64,000 nt of DNA from SSSZ01 sp036732025 (GCA_036732025.1 DAINDE010000012.1:1-64000); one strand, 5' to 3'; positions 43,730-52,169 are shown, counted from the stretch's first letter. Translations and numbers: made by a program. The notes: generated from the letters alone by a model not told the origin.

Positions 43730-44338
43730 ATGTCCAGCCTCATCTGCTGCCGGGTCTGCGGGCAGGTGCAGCACCCGGCCCGGGAAGCGCCGGCGCCGGA
43801 TCAGGCGCAGCACTGCTGCCGCTGCGGCGCCCGCTTCATGGCGCCGGGCCCCGATCCGCTGCAGCGCACCGCAGCCCTGGCGCTGGCGGCCCTGATTCTC
43901 TATCTGCCCGCCAACACCTACCCCATCCTGGAGATGGAGTGGTACGGCGCCCACCGCGAGAACACCATCTGGGAAGGCAGCGAGCAGTAAATACAGCACG
44001 AGCAGAGGCCGGTGGCGGCAGTCGTCTTCCTAGCCAGCATCCTGGTGCCCTTGCTCAAGCTGCTGGGGCTCTTCTACCTGGCCGTCGCCAGCCGCTTCTG
44101 GCCCGGCCGCCGGCGGCGGGAGCGGGCCTGGATCTGCCGGACCCTGGTGGCCATCGGCCCCTGGGCCATGCTCGACGTCTTCCTGGTGGCGGTGCTCGTC
44201 GCCCTGGTGAAGATGGGTGAACTCGCCACCATCGTGCCGGGCCCCGGGCTGCTGGCGTTCACCGCCGTGGTGGTGCTTACCCTGCTGGCTTCCGTCGGCC
44301 TCGACCCCTGGCGGGTGTGGGATGAATCCGAGTCCTGA
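43730..44338 (+). pseudogene. pqiA: Paraquat-inducible protein A, interrupted by an in-frame stop
   Basis: A PqiA-type membrane protein of about 202 codons with a TAA at 43988-43990. Before it lie the N-terminal cysteine pairs (CRVCG, CCRCGA) and LPANTYPILEMEWYG; after it, in the same frame, QHEQRPVAAVVFLASILVPLLKL, GPWAMLDVFLVAVLVALVKMG and the C-terminal helix. Frame is kept across the stop, so the cause is a substitution, not an indel. PqiA is a partner of PqiB/MCE lipid-transport proteins. Either the gene is broken in vivo or the base is a sequence error. It overlaps the pqiB-like start by 17 bases. Confidence 0.8.
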
Positions 44339-45224
44339 TCTCCCCGGCGACACGGCGCCCCGGGCCCGGCTGCAGCGGCGGCGCTGGCATTTCCCCTGGC
44401 TGTGGCTGGTGCCCCTGGCAGCCACCCTGGTCACCGGCTTTCTGGTGTGGGAGCGGGTCCGCGACCTGGGGCCCACCATCACCATCCGCTTCCAGGACGG
44501 CAGCGGCCTGGTCGCCGGCCGCACCGACATCCGCTACCGTGGCGTGGCGGTGGGCGAGGTGCGGACGGTGGAGGTCAGCGAGGACCGCCGCTTCATCGAG
44601 GTCACGGCCCGCCTGCGTCGCTCCGCCGCCTCCTTCGCCCGCAGCGATTCGCTTTTCTGGATCGTCCGCCTGCAGGGCGGCATCGAGAACCTGGCCCAGG
44701 TCGGCACCGTGCTCAGCGGCCCCTACATCGAGGTGCGACCGGGTACCGGCCAGGTCCAGACGAGCTTTGTCGGCATGGACAACGCCCCGCCCGGGTGGGA
44801 TCAGGCGGGCCTCAAGCTCGTCCTGCGCACGCCGCGCCTGGGCTCCCTGGGGGGGCGGACGCCGATCCATTACCGGGGGGTCGAGGTGGGGTCGGTGCAG
44901 GATGTCCGCCTGGCGCCCGACGCCCGCAACGTGGATCTCCACGTGGTGATCCAGCCACGCTACGCCGGCCTGGTGCGTTCGGGCTCGCGCTTCTGGCGGG
45001 AGCGCGACGTCGAGATGGATTTCAGCCTGTGGCGCGGCTTCAACATGCATGTGCCGCCGCTGAAGAGCCTGGTGCTGGGCGGCATCGGCTTCGCCACGCC
45101 GGAGGAGGCCCCGGGGCGGCCGCCGGGCGACGGCGCAGTCTTCTCCCTCTACCCGCAGCCCGAAGCCGCCTGGCTGAAATGGACCCCAAGAATCGCCATT
45201 TCGCCGGAGCCCGGCGCGCCATAG
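44322..45224 (+). CDS. PqiB/MlaD-type MCE-domain protein
   Basis: A 300-residue protein: one N-terminal membrane helix (LWLVPLAATLVTGFLVW) followed by two MCE domains (TITIRFQDGSGLVAGRTDIRYRGVAVGEVRTV and RTPRLGSLGGRTPIHYRGVEVGSVQDVRL). MCE proteins build tunnels that move lipids across the periplasm. Typical PqiB has three MCE domains and about 540 residues, so this is a short version. It follows pqiA with a 17-base overlap; no pqiC gene is seen downstream. If pqiA is truly broken, this protein lacks its usual partner. Confidence 0.88.
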   Translation: MNPSPDLPGDTAPRARLQRRRWHFPWLWLVPLAATLVTGFLVWERVRDLGPTITIRFQDGSGLVAGRTDIRYRGVAVGEVRTVEVSEDRRFIEVTARLRRSAASFARSDSLFWIVRLQGGIENLAQVGTVLSGPYIEVRPGTGQVQTSFVGMDNAPPGWDQAGLKLVLRTPRLGSLGGRTPIHYRGVEVGSVQDVRLAPDARNVDLHVVIQPRYAGLVRSGSRFWRERDVEMDFSLWRGFNMHVPPLKSLVLGGIGFATPEEAPGRPPGDGAVFSLYPQPEAAWLKWTPRIAISPEPGAP

Positions 45225-45264
45225 CGCTAGCGGTTCCCCTCGCGCTCCAACGACCCTGGTGCCG

Positions 45265-45735
45265 TCATCCTTTCTGGTAGGTGCCGACCAGTTCGGCCGC
45301 CGCCAGCACGTGGCCCTTCATCGCCTGTTCCAGGCGGGCCTTGTCGGGCTGGCCGAGGTCGGGGAGGCGGCAGTCCAGGGCGTAGAGCTTGTGGAAGTAG
45401 CGGTGGCGGCCGATGGGCGGGCAGGGGCCGCCGTAGCCGGGACGCCCCCAGTCGTTCTCGCCCTCCAGGGTGCCCGCCGGCAGCGCGCCCCGGGCGATGC
45501 CCTCGGCCAGGCCGAGGGTCGTGGCCGGCAGGTTGTAGAGCAGCCAATGGACCCAGGTCATGCGGGGGGCGGCGGGGTCGGGGGCGTCGGGATCGTCGAC
45601 GATGAGGACGAGGCTCTCCGTTCCCGCCGGAACGCCGGACCACGCCAGGGGGGGCGAAAGGTCGGTGCCCTGGCAGGTGTGGCGGGCGGGGATGGCGCCC
45701 AGGTGGCTGAAGGCGGGGGAGGTGAGGGTCAGCAT
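45265..45735 (-). CDS. YbhB/YbcL-type PEBP (Raf kinase inhibitor-like) protein
   Basis: A 156-residue phosphatidylethanolamine-binding-protein fold. LPPLAWSGVP-like (SPPLAWSGVPAGT), LIVDDPDAPDPAAPRMTWVHWLLYNLP, GRPGYGGPCPPIGRHRYFHKLYALD are family hallmarks, with the anion pocket formed by DxD, GxxxPP and HRY. No signal peptide is present. Function in bacteria is poorly defined. It converges on the pqiB-like gene with a 40-base gap. Confidence 0.9.
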   Translation of the reverse strand: MLTLTSPAFSHLGAIPARHTCQGTDLSPPLAWSGVPAGTESLVLIVDDPDAPDPAAPRMTWVHWLLYNLPATTLGLAEGIARGALPAGTLEGENDWGRPGYGGPCPPIGRHRYFHKLYALDCRLPDLGQPDKARLEQAMKGHVLAAAELVGTYQKG

Positions 45736-45782
45736 CGCGCTGGCGGTTCGTCCTGGTTGACACCTTGCCGCCCACCGGCGAC

Positions 45783-45986
45783 TCAGGCGACGGTTTCCTT
45801 ATGCTCCCGCTCATGGCGGGCCAGCCAGCGTTCCAGCCGGGCCAGGAAGGCGGCGAAGGCCACCTTGTCGGATTGCCGCCACAGCCGGGCGGCGGCGGAA
45901 TCGACCCTCCGCTCGCTGGCGGTCGCCGGATCGGATGCACTTTCCGGCGTCGCCCGATCACGCTTGCACATCATTCGATAACACAT
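45783..45986 (-). CDS. Small protein of unknown function
   Basis: A possible 67-residue basic protein, mostly one amphipathic helix (LWRQSDKVAFAAFLARLERWLARHEREHKE). ATG 45986 has GGGAG 8 bases upstream; a longer TTG frame from 46016 is also open, and ATG 45974 is an alternative. Codon choice is compatible with coding, but there is no family to name. It lies between the PEBP gene and a second small gene. Confidence 0.5.
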   Translation of the reverse strand: MCYRMMCKRDRATPESASDPATASERRVDSAAARLWRQSDKVAFAAFLARLERWLARHEREHKETVA

Positions 45987-46066
45987 ACCATGAACTCCCG
46001 ATTCTTCGGCACACAAACCCCACCCTGCCGCCGGTCGGCAGCCGGACGGGCTTCCCGGCGGGCGGC

Positions 46067-46246
46067 TCAGCCGGGCTGATCCACCTTGCCCAGGATCATC
46101 CGGAGCAACTGGGCCTGATCCTTGAGCCGCTCGCGATAAGCCTGGCGATCGGGATGGCTGACTTCGGTCTTCAGTTCGGAAAGGGCGCTGCGCAGCACGT
46201 TGCCGAGCATTTCCTGTTCCTGGTCATTGAGTTCCAGTCGCACCAT
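46067..46246 (-). CDS. Short conserved-looking helical protein, unknown function
   Basis: A 59-residue frame (MVRLELNDQEQEMLGNVLRS and on to KVDQPG) with a strong AAAGGAGGT ribosome site 5 bases upstream of ATG 46246. The amphipathic helical pattern LSELKTEVSHPDRQAYRERL resembles small cytoplasmic proteins seen in many betaproteobacteria, but I cannot name one. Its stop is 80 bases from the other small gene. It lies just below repeat copy 3. Confidence 0.68.
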   Translation of the reverse strand: MVRLELNDQEQEMLGNVLRSALSELKTEVSHPDRQAYRERLKDQAQLLRMILGKVDQPG

Positions 46247-46303
46247 GATGACCTCCTTTCAAGGACAGCCAAGCTATTTGGCCGGCAATTCAATAGGCCT
46301 TTT

Positions 46304-46372
46304 CCCCGTTCGCCCTGAGCCTGTCGAAGGGCTCAGCCCGAACGGAGCGGGGCGTTGGCTTGCCGGGTTAAT
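46304..46372. repeat. Hairpin repeat, copy 3
   Basis: The most compact copy: CCCC, core CCTGAGCCTGTCGAAGGGC, facing arm CTCAGCCCGAACGGAG, GGGG, then the tail GGCTTGCCGGGTTAAT. Lies 49 bases after the coxC stop, on the same side of its gene as copies 1 and 2. Confidence 0.85.
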
Positions 46373-46421
46373 ACTTCGACCATCCCCGTCGGCAATGGTG
46401 CCGCGTAGCAGCCTGTCGGGC

Positions 46422-47252
46422 CTAAAGCCAGTAAACGAAGACGAACAGCAGCAGCCACACCACGTCCACGAAGTGCCAGTACCAGGACACCGCCTCAAAG
46501 CCGAAGTGGCTCCCGGTCGTGAAATGGCCGGCGAAGACCCGGCCGGTGATGACCGTCAGCATGAGGGCGCCGAGGGTGACGTGGAGCCCGTGGAAGCCGG
46601 TCAGCATGTAGAAGGTGGCGCCGTAGATGCCGGTGCGGATGGTGAAGGCGGCTTCCAGGTATTCGTGGGCCTGGAGGGTGATGAAAAGTAGCCCGAGGGC
46701 GATGGTGAGGATGAGCCCCGCCTTGACCTGCCAGCGCCGGCCGAGCTTGAGCCCCCAGTGGGCCCAGGTGACGGTGACGCCGGAGGAAAGGAGGATGAGG
46801 GTGTTGATGGCGGGGATGCCCCAGGCTCCCATGGGGGTGAAGGGATCGGTCAGCGCCGGGCCGGCGGTGGGCCAGGCGCCGGCGTAGCCGGGCCACAGCA
46901 GCTGGGCCTCGGCCAGCCAGGGGACGGCGATGTTGCGGGCGTAGAAGAGGGCGCCGAAGAAGCCGGCGAAGAACATCACCTCGGAAAAGATGAACCACAC
47001 CATGCCCCAGCGGAAGGAGACATCCACCCGGCCTTCCAGCAGCCCGGCCTGGTTCTCGCGGATGACGCTGCCGAACCAGCCGACCAGCATCCAGACCAGC
47101 AGGGCGGCGCCCAGGGCCATGACCCAGGGGCCGGCGGCGATCTTGGCGAGGAGCAGGATGAAGCCGCTGGCCAGCCCGAGCAGGGCGCCGGAACCGACGA
47201 TGGGCCAGTGGGAGGGTGGCGGCAGGTAGTAGGCGGTGGGCGAATGGCTCAT
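46422..47252 (-). CDS. coxC: Cytochrome c oxidase subunit III
   Basis: A 276-residue membrane protein with seven helices, the normal size for subunit III, which stabilises subunit I and its proton path. WFIFSEVMFFAGFFGALFYAR, HWGLKLGRRWQVK, and the C-terminal GFHGLHVTLGALMLTVI plus EAVSWYWHFVDVVWLLLFVFVYWL are diagnostic. It begins 12 bases after coxA. No ctaG or DUF2970 gene lies between coxA and coxC, unlike many proteobacterial operons. Confidence 0.95.
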   Translation of the reverse strand: MSHSPTAYYLPPPSHWPIVGSGALLGLASGFILLLAKIAAGPWVMALGAALLVWMLVGWFGSVIRENQAGLLEGRVDVSFRWGMVWFIFSEVMFFAGFFGALFYARNIAVPWLAEAQLLWPGYAGAWPTAGPALTDPFTPMGAWGIPAINTLILLSSGVTVTWAHWGLKLGRRWQVKAGLILTIALGLLFITLQAHEYLEAAFTIRTGIYGATFYMLTGFHGLHVTLGALMLTVITGRVFAGHFTTGSHFGFEAVSWYWHFVDVVWLLLFVFVYWL

Positions 47253-47264
47253 GGCGGCCCCCGG

Positions 47265-48836
47265 TCAATGGACCACCGGTGGGGTGGCGAAGGAGTGGTA
47301 GGGGGCGGGCGAAGGCAGGGTCCATTCCAGGGTGTCTGCCCCTTCCCAGGGCTTGTCGCCGGCCGGGGCGCCGCCCTTGATGCACTTGACCACGGTGTAG
47401 AGGAATAGCAGTTGGCTGGCCCCCAGCACGAAGGCGCCGAGGCTGGAGATCAGGTTGAAGTCGGCGAACTGCAGGGCGTAGTCGGGGATGCGCCGGGGCA
47501 TGCCGGCCAGCCCCAGGAAGTGCATGGGGAAGAAGGTGACGTTGAAGGCGATGGCGGTGAGCCAGAAATGCCACTTGCCGAGGGTCTCGTCGTAGAGGTG
47601 GCCGGTCCACTTGGGCAGCCAGTAGTAGATGCCGCCCATGATGCTCATGGCGGCACCGGAGAACAGCACGTAATGGAAGTGGGCGACCACGTAGTAGGTG
47701 TCCTGGAGCTGGATGTCCACGGGCACCAGGGCCAGCACCACGCCGGAGAAGCCGCCGATGGTGAACAGGCAGACCACGGCGACGGCGAAGAGCATGGGCG
47801 TCTCGAAGGTCAGGGAGCCGCGCCACATGGTCGCCACCCAGTTGAAGACCTTGACCCCGGTGGGCACGGCGATGAGCATGGTGGCGTACATGAAGAAAAG
47901 CTGGCCGGCCACCGGCATGCCGGTGGTGAACATGTGGTGGGCCCAGACGATGAAGGAGAGAAAGGCGATGGAGGCCACCGCCCAGACCATGGAGGTGTAG
48001 CCGAAGAGCTTCTTCCTGGCGAAGGTGGGGATGATGGTCGAGATGATGCCGAAGGCCGGCAGGATCATGATGTACACCTCCGGGTGGCCGAAGAACCAGA
48101 AGATGTGCTGGAACATGACCGGGTCGCCGCCGCCGCCGGCGTTGAAGAAATGGGTGCCGAAATGGCGGTCGGTCAGCAGCATGGTGATGACGCTGGCCAG
48201 CACCGGCATCACGGCCACCAGCAGGTAGGCGGTGATGAGCCAGGTCCACACGAAGAGGGGCATCTTCATCAGGCTCATCCCCGGCGCCCGCAGGTTGAGG
48301 ATGGTGGTGATGATGTTGATGGCCCCCATGATCGAGGAGAGGCCGAGGATGTGGATGGCCAGGATGGTCATGTCGTAGGCGATGCCGCCCTGGATGAAGA
48401 GGGGCGGGTACATGGTCCAGCCGGCCGCCATGGCGCCGCCGGGGACGAAGAAGGAGGCCAGCAACAGGGTGGCGGCCACCGGCAGCAGCCAGAAGCTCCA
48501 GTTGTTGAGCCGGGGGAAGGCCATGTCCGGGGCGCCGATCATGAGCGGCACCTGCCAGTTGGCGAAGCCGACGAAGGCCGGCATGATGGCCCCGAAGATC
48601 ATCAGGAGGCCGTGCATGGCGGTGAGCTGGTTGAAGACCGCCGGGCTGACCACCTGCAGCCCGGGCTGGAACAGCTCGGCGCGGATGAGCAGCGCCAGCG
48701 ACCCGGCGAAGAGGAACATGGCGAGCGAGAACCACAGGTAGAGGCTGCCGATGTCCTTGTGGTTGGTGGTGGTCACCCAGCGCATGAGGCCGCTCGGGTG
48801 GTCCTCGTGGTGAGGGGCGTGCAGGACGTTTTCCAT
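47265..48836 (-). CDS. coxA: Cytochrome c oxidase subunit I (heme a / a3-CuB)
   Basis: A 523-residue heme-copper oxidase core with twelve helices. Ligands: heme a His in TAMHGLLMIF, CuB His-Tyr pair in FGHPEVYIMILPAFG, tandem His in WAHHMFTTGMP, and heme a/a3 His in VAHFHYVLFSG. The HPEVY tyrosine places it among A-type oxidases. It reduces oxygen to water with cytochrome c electrons and pumps protons. It starts 11 bases after coxB. Heme A synthesis genes are not in the window. Confidence 0.97.
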   Translation of the reverse strand: MENVLHAPHHEDHPSGLMRWVTTTNHKDIGSLYLWFSLAMFLFAGSLALLIRAELFQPGLQVVSPAVFNQLTAMHGLLMIFGAIMPAFVGFANWQVPLMIGAPDMAFPRLNNWSFWLLPVAATLLLASFFVPGGAMAAGWTMYPPLFIQGGIAYDMTILAIHILGLSSIMGAINIITTILNLRAPGMSLMKMPLFVWTWLITAYLLVAVMPVLASVITMLLTDRHFGTHFFNAGGGGDPVMFQHIFWFFGHPEVYIMILPAFGIISTIIPTFARKKLFGYTSMVWAVASIAFLSFIVWAHHMFTTGMPVAGQLFFMYATMLIAVPTGVKVFNWVATMWRGSLTFETPMLFAVAVVCLFTIGGFSGVVLALVPVDIQLQDTYYVVAHFHYVLFSGAAMSIMGGIYYWLPKWTGHLYDETLGKWHFWLTAIAFNVTFFPMHFLGLAGMPRRIPDYALQFADFNLISSLGAFVLGASQLLFLYTVVKCIKGGAPAGDKPWEGADTLEWTLPSPAPYHSFATPPVVH

Positions 48837-48847
48837 GGACCCTTCTC

Positions 48848-49969
48848 CTATTTGCGCAGGGCGGCGACTTCGCTCGGCTGCACCCCGTCGCCGGTCTTGT
48901 TGTGCCAGGTGTTGCGCTCATAGCTCACCACCGCCGCGATCTCCAGGTCGGAGAGCTGCTTGCCGAAAGCCTGCATGGCGGTCCCCGCCTTGCCGTGGAA
49001 GACCCGCTCCAGGTGGGCCGCCTTGGCACCGGTGATGAGGGCGGAGCCGTCCAGGGCCGGGAAGGTGCCGGGCAGCCCGGCGCCGTTGGCCTGGTGGCAG
49101 GCGGCGCAGTGGGCGAGATAGACCTTTTCCCCCTGGGCGACCAGGTCGGCCAGGGCGTATTCCTTGCCGGCGCTCGCCTTGGCGGCGGCCAATTGGGTCT
49201 TCTGCCCTTCCAGCCAGGCGGCGAACTGCTCCGGCGGCAGGGCCTCGACGACGATGGGCATGTAGGCGTGGCCCACCCCGCACAGTTCGGCGCACTGGCC
49301 GCGGTAGGTGCCGGGCTGGTCCACCTGGAACCAGGATTCGCGGATGAAGCCGGGGATGGCATCCTGCTTGACGCCGAAGGCGGGCACCCACCAGGCGTGG
49401 ATGACGTCCTCGGCGGTCAGCACCAGGCGGATCTTCTTGCCGGTGGGCACCACCAGGGGGCGATCCACTTCCAGCAGGTAGTGTTCGCCCTTGGGCGCCC
49501 GGTTGGCGATGGCGTCCTGGCCGGTGGCGAGGTTGCTGATGAAGCGGATGTCCTGGCCCAGGTACTCGTATTCCCACTTCCATTGCCGGCCGGTGACCTT
49601 GATGCTCATGTCCGACGCGCCGGTGTTCTTCATGGCCTGGACCACCCGGGTGGTGGGGATGGCCATGGCAATGAGGACGACGAAGGGGGCTGCCGTCCAC
49701 GCCGCCTCCAGGAGGGGATGGTCGTGAATGGGGTGGGGGGCGTGGCCGCGGGACTTGCGGTGCCGCCACAAGGCCCAGAACATGGGGACGAAGACCACCA
49801 GGAAGATGCCGCCGCAGATCCACAGGACCAGGGTGTGCAGGTCGTAGATCTGGCGGGCGATGACGGTGGCTGGAGGCGGCAGGTTGAGGGCGTAGTCGGC
49901 GCGGGCGGCGGTCTGCACCCCGGCCATGGCGATGGCCAGGAGTACGGGGGGCGGGCGGCGGCTTTCCAT
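48848..49969 (-). CDS. coxB: Cytochrome c oxidase subunit II with fused cytochrome c domain
   Basis: A 373-residue subunit II of the caa3 style. Signal peptide (cleaved near AARADYAL), two membrane helices, then the CuA domain with HAWWVPAFGVKQD and RGQCAELCGVGHAYM (Cys, Glu, Cys, His, Met ligands). A C-terminal class I cytochrome c follows, with heme site CAACH near residue 296 and axial Met in GTAMQAF. The fused heme lets the oxidase accept electrons directly from soluble carriers. It follows the DUF2244 gene by 18 bases. Confidence 0.95.
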   Translation of the reverse strand: MESRRPPPVLLAIAMAGVQTAARADYALNLPPPATVIARQIYDLHTLVLWICGGIFLVVFVPMFWALWRHRKSRGHAPHPIHDHPLLEAAWTAAPFVVLIAMAIPTTRVVQAMKNTGASDMSIKVTGRQWKWEYEYLGQDIRFISNLATGQDAIANRAPKGEHYLLEVDRPLVVPTGKKIRLVLTAEDVIHAWWVPAFGVKQDAIPGFIRESWFQVDQPGTYRGQCAELCGVGHAYMPIVVEALPPEQFAAWLEGQKTQLAAAKASAGKEYALADLVAQGEKVYLAHCAACHQANGAGLPGTFPALDGSALITGAKAAHLERVFHGKAGTAMQAFGKQLSDLEIAAVVSYERNTWHNKTGDGVQPSEVAALRK

Positions 49970-49987
49970 GACCTCGTTCCTTGTCGC

Positions 49988-50473
49988 CTAGGTCCGGATG
50001 CGGGCCAGGCGCTGTTTCAGTTCGCGGCCGAGGGCGGCCCGCTCGGTGTCGGAAAGCAGGCTGCCGAAGAGGAATGCCTTGCCGTGGGAACGCAGCGCCA
50101 GCATGCGTCCGAAGCCGCTGACGCTGGGTTCGAGGTCCACCTGGACCCAGTAGCTGTTGAACTCCAGATGCCGGTCTTCATCCGGGGAGTGCGTATCGAC
50201 GACGAGGCGGTCGCCTTCCAGGCAGAGCCGCTCGAAATCGTCGGCATGGCGCTCCACATAGCGGAATGCGGCCACCAGGGCGGCGATGTGCAGCGCCAGG
50301 CAGACGGTGACGGGCCAGGCGCCCACCGCCAGGAAGGCGGTTCCCAGGACGCATCCGGCCGGGACCAGGACCAGCATGCTCCACGCCAGCCCGGGCTGTC
50401 CCTGCACGGAGTTGGCCCTGGCGGTGACGCAGAAATTGTTGCCGCAGCCCGTGGCGCTTGACCATTCCATCAT
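49988..50473 (-). CDS. DUF2244 membrane protein
   Basis: A 161-residue protein with two adjacent membrane helices (LAWSMLVLVPAGCVLGTAFLAV and WPVTVCLALHIAALVAAF) and a C-terminal cytoplasmic domain, matching DUF2244 proteins that commonly lie beside cytochrome oxidase genes in alpha- and betaproteobacteria. I prefer ATG 50473 (MMEWSSA); a TTG at 50491 gives 6 more residues. No clear ribosome site helps choose. It is the first gene of the cox operon and may assist assembly, but this is inferred from position only. Confidence 0.8.
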   Translation of the reverse strand: MMEWSSATGCGNNFCVTARANSVQGQPGLAWSMLVLVPAGCVLGTAFLAVGAWPVTVCLALHIAALVAAFRYVERHADDFERLCLEGDRLVVDTHSPDEDRHLEFNSYWVQVDLEPSVSGFGRMLALRSHGKAFLFGSLLSDTERAALGRELKQRLARIRT

Positions 50474-50611
50474 CGGGTGTCTGCCAATCAATGCGATTGA
50501 TCGAACACCCCGTCTGCCCCTTCCCTCCTTGCCCTACCGCTTCAGACAGGGCAGCCCTGCTGCTTCATAGCATTTGAAAGGTCCGGCGATGGCGAGTTCC
50601 GGCCGCCGATC

Positions 50612-51271
50612 TCATTTGGGCTGGGGCACGATGCGCAGGTAGGGCTTGGGGGCCTTCCAGCCGCCCGGGAAGCGTTCCCTGGCCTCGTCGTCCTTGACCG
50701 CCGGGACGATGATGACGTCCTCGCCGGCCTTCCAGTTCACCGGTGTCGCCACCTTGTGCTTGGCGGTGAGCTGGACCGAATCGAGGACCCGCAGCACTTC
50801 GTCGAAATTGCGGCCGGTGCTCATCGGGTAGGTGATCATCAGCTTGATCTTCTTGTCGGGGCCGATGACGAAGACCGAACGCACGGTGGCGTTGTCGGCC
50901 GCGGTGCGGCCCTGGGCGCTGCCGCTGGCGTTGGGGTGCAGCATGTCGTAGAGCTTGGCCACGGTGAGATCGGTGTCGCCGATCAGGGGGTAATTGACCT
51001 TGGCCCCCTGGGTTTCCTCGATGTCCTTCATCCAGCGGTCGTGATCGGCCACGGAATCGACGGAGAGGCCGATGACCTTGCAATTGCGTTTGTCGAATTC
51101 GGGCTTCAGTCTTGCCATGTAGCCCAGTTCGGTGGTGCACACCGGGGTGAAGTCCTTGGGGTGGGAAAAGAGGATCGCCCAGCTGTCGCCGATCCACTCG
51201 TGGAAGCGGATGGTGCCCGCCGTGCTTTCGGCGGTGAAATCGGGGGCGTCGTCGCCAATATGTAGTGCCAT
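50612..51271 (-). CDS. 1-Cys peroxiredoxin (Prx6 type)
   Basis: A 219-residue thiol peroxidase. The peroxidatic cysteine is in FTPVCTTELG (about residue 46), with the supporting Thr and the Prx6-type long C-terminal arm containing WKAGEDVIIVPAV and YLRIVPQPK. There is no resolving Cys near the C-terminus, so a 1-Cys mechanism is expected. It reduces peroxides using an external thiol. ATG 51271 follows AAGGAGA. It is in its own unit, between the DUF2244 gene and the ankyrin gene. Confidence 0.93.
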   Translation of the reverse strand: MALHIGDDAPDFTAESTAGTIRFHEWIGDSWAILFSHPKDFTPVCTTELGYMARLKPEFDKRNCKVIGLSVDSVADHDRWMKDIEETQGAKVNYPLIGDTDLTVAKLYDMLHPNASGSAQGRTAADNATVRSVFVIGPDKKIKLMITYPMSTGRNFDEVLRVLDSVQLTAKHKVATPVNWKAGEDVIIVPAVKDDEARERFPGGWKAPKPYLRIVPQPK

Positions 51272-51505
51272 GCCAGTTCTCCTTGGGGGATGGGAACCTG
51301 CTGTCGGGGAATCCCGTCAGCCACCGGCGCTGCGCGCCGCAAGGGGGCGCGGCCGGCAACCCGGAAGCGGTGGGGCGGACGCTCGTGAAGGGCCGTCATG
51401 GAGCGGAGCGGCGCGTTCACGCCGGGTCACGCATACCGCTTCCATGAGTCTTCGACCGCCCGCCGCCCGGCCGGTTCGCGGGGGCGCGCAGCGCCCGCCG
51501 AAACC

Positions 51506-52138
51506 CTATTTCTTCTTCCCGGCGCCCGGTTTGCCGGTGTCCAGCGGCGGCACGTCGAGGCCGGCTTCCGACGGGGCGGCTTGCTGGGCCAGGCGCCGGG
51601 CGTCGGCTTCAAGCACGTTGGTGTCCACCCCGTAGCACCCCTGGAGGTCGATTTCCTCGACGATCGCATCGGCCGGGAGACCGCCGGCCGGCGGCGGAGG
51701 GGGCGCCTCCGGCAGCAAGGGCGCGTTGGGGAGGTGGGCTGTCGGGGTTGCTGCGGGCGCATGGGCGCCGGTCCGGTACGCGACGCCCTGGGCGGCCAGG
51801 ATTTCCTTGAGACTCAGCCCGGTCTGCGTACCGGCCGGGATATGGGCGCCCAATTCGATGAGCAGGCGCACGGTTTCGGTCTTGCCCGTCCTCACCGCAA
51901 GGGTGAGGGGGGCACTGGCCATCCTGCGGGTGGAGTGATTGACGTCGCCGCCCCGGCCGGCCAGTTCCCGGATGATGTCGCCGTTGCCGCCGAAAGCGGC
52001 CAGACGCAGGGGCAGGCCTGCTTCCCCCAACTGGTCGGCGAGATTGGGGTCGGCGCCAGCATCCAGGGCCGCCACGACGCCCCGTTGATCGCCGGCACGG
52101 ATGGCCGCGATCAGGGAATCATTGCTGTTCGCGCTCAC
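51506..52138 (-). CDS. Ankyrin-repeat protein with Pro-rich linker
   Basis: About 210 residues. Three ankyrin repeats occupy residues about 5-100 (NDSLIAAIRAGDQRGVVAALDAGADPNLAD, LPLRLAAFGGNGDIIRELAGRGGDVN, APLTLAVRTGKTETVRLLIELGAHI), followed by a Pro/Ala linker and an acidic C-terminal piece with a single Cys (LQGCYG). Ankyrin repeats bind proteins. GTG 52138 (MSANSNDS) is tentative; TTG 52153 gives 5 more residues. It starts 32 bases after the GST gene ends. No signal peptide. Partner unknown. Confidence 0.8.
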   Translation of the reverse strand: MSANSNDSLIAAIRAGDQRGVVAALDAGADPNLADQLGEAGLPLRLAAFGGNGDIIRELAGRGGDVNHSTRRMASAPLTLAVRTGKTETVRLLIELGAHIPAGTQTGLSLKEILAAQGVAYRTGAHAPAATPTAHLPNAPLLPEAPPPPPAGGLPADAIVEEIDLQGCYGVDTNVLEADARRLAQQAAPSEAGLDVPPLDTGKPGAGKKK

Positions 52139-52169
52139 GGGTACCGCCGGCAAGGGGTGAAGGGCTGGC

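Noticed and set aside
44012..44338. A separate small membrane protein gene
   Set aside because: It is the second half of PqiA in the same frame as the first, split only by one stop codon; no ribosome site precedes it.
47412..48923. A 503-codon plus-strand frame, His/Glu/Gly-rich
   Set aside because: Antisense to coxA; the odd composition reflects the reverse complement of membrane helices.
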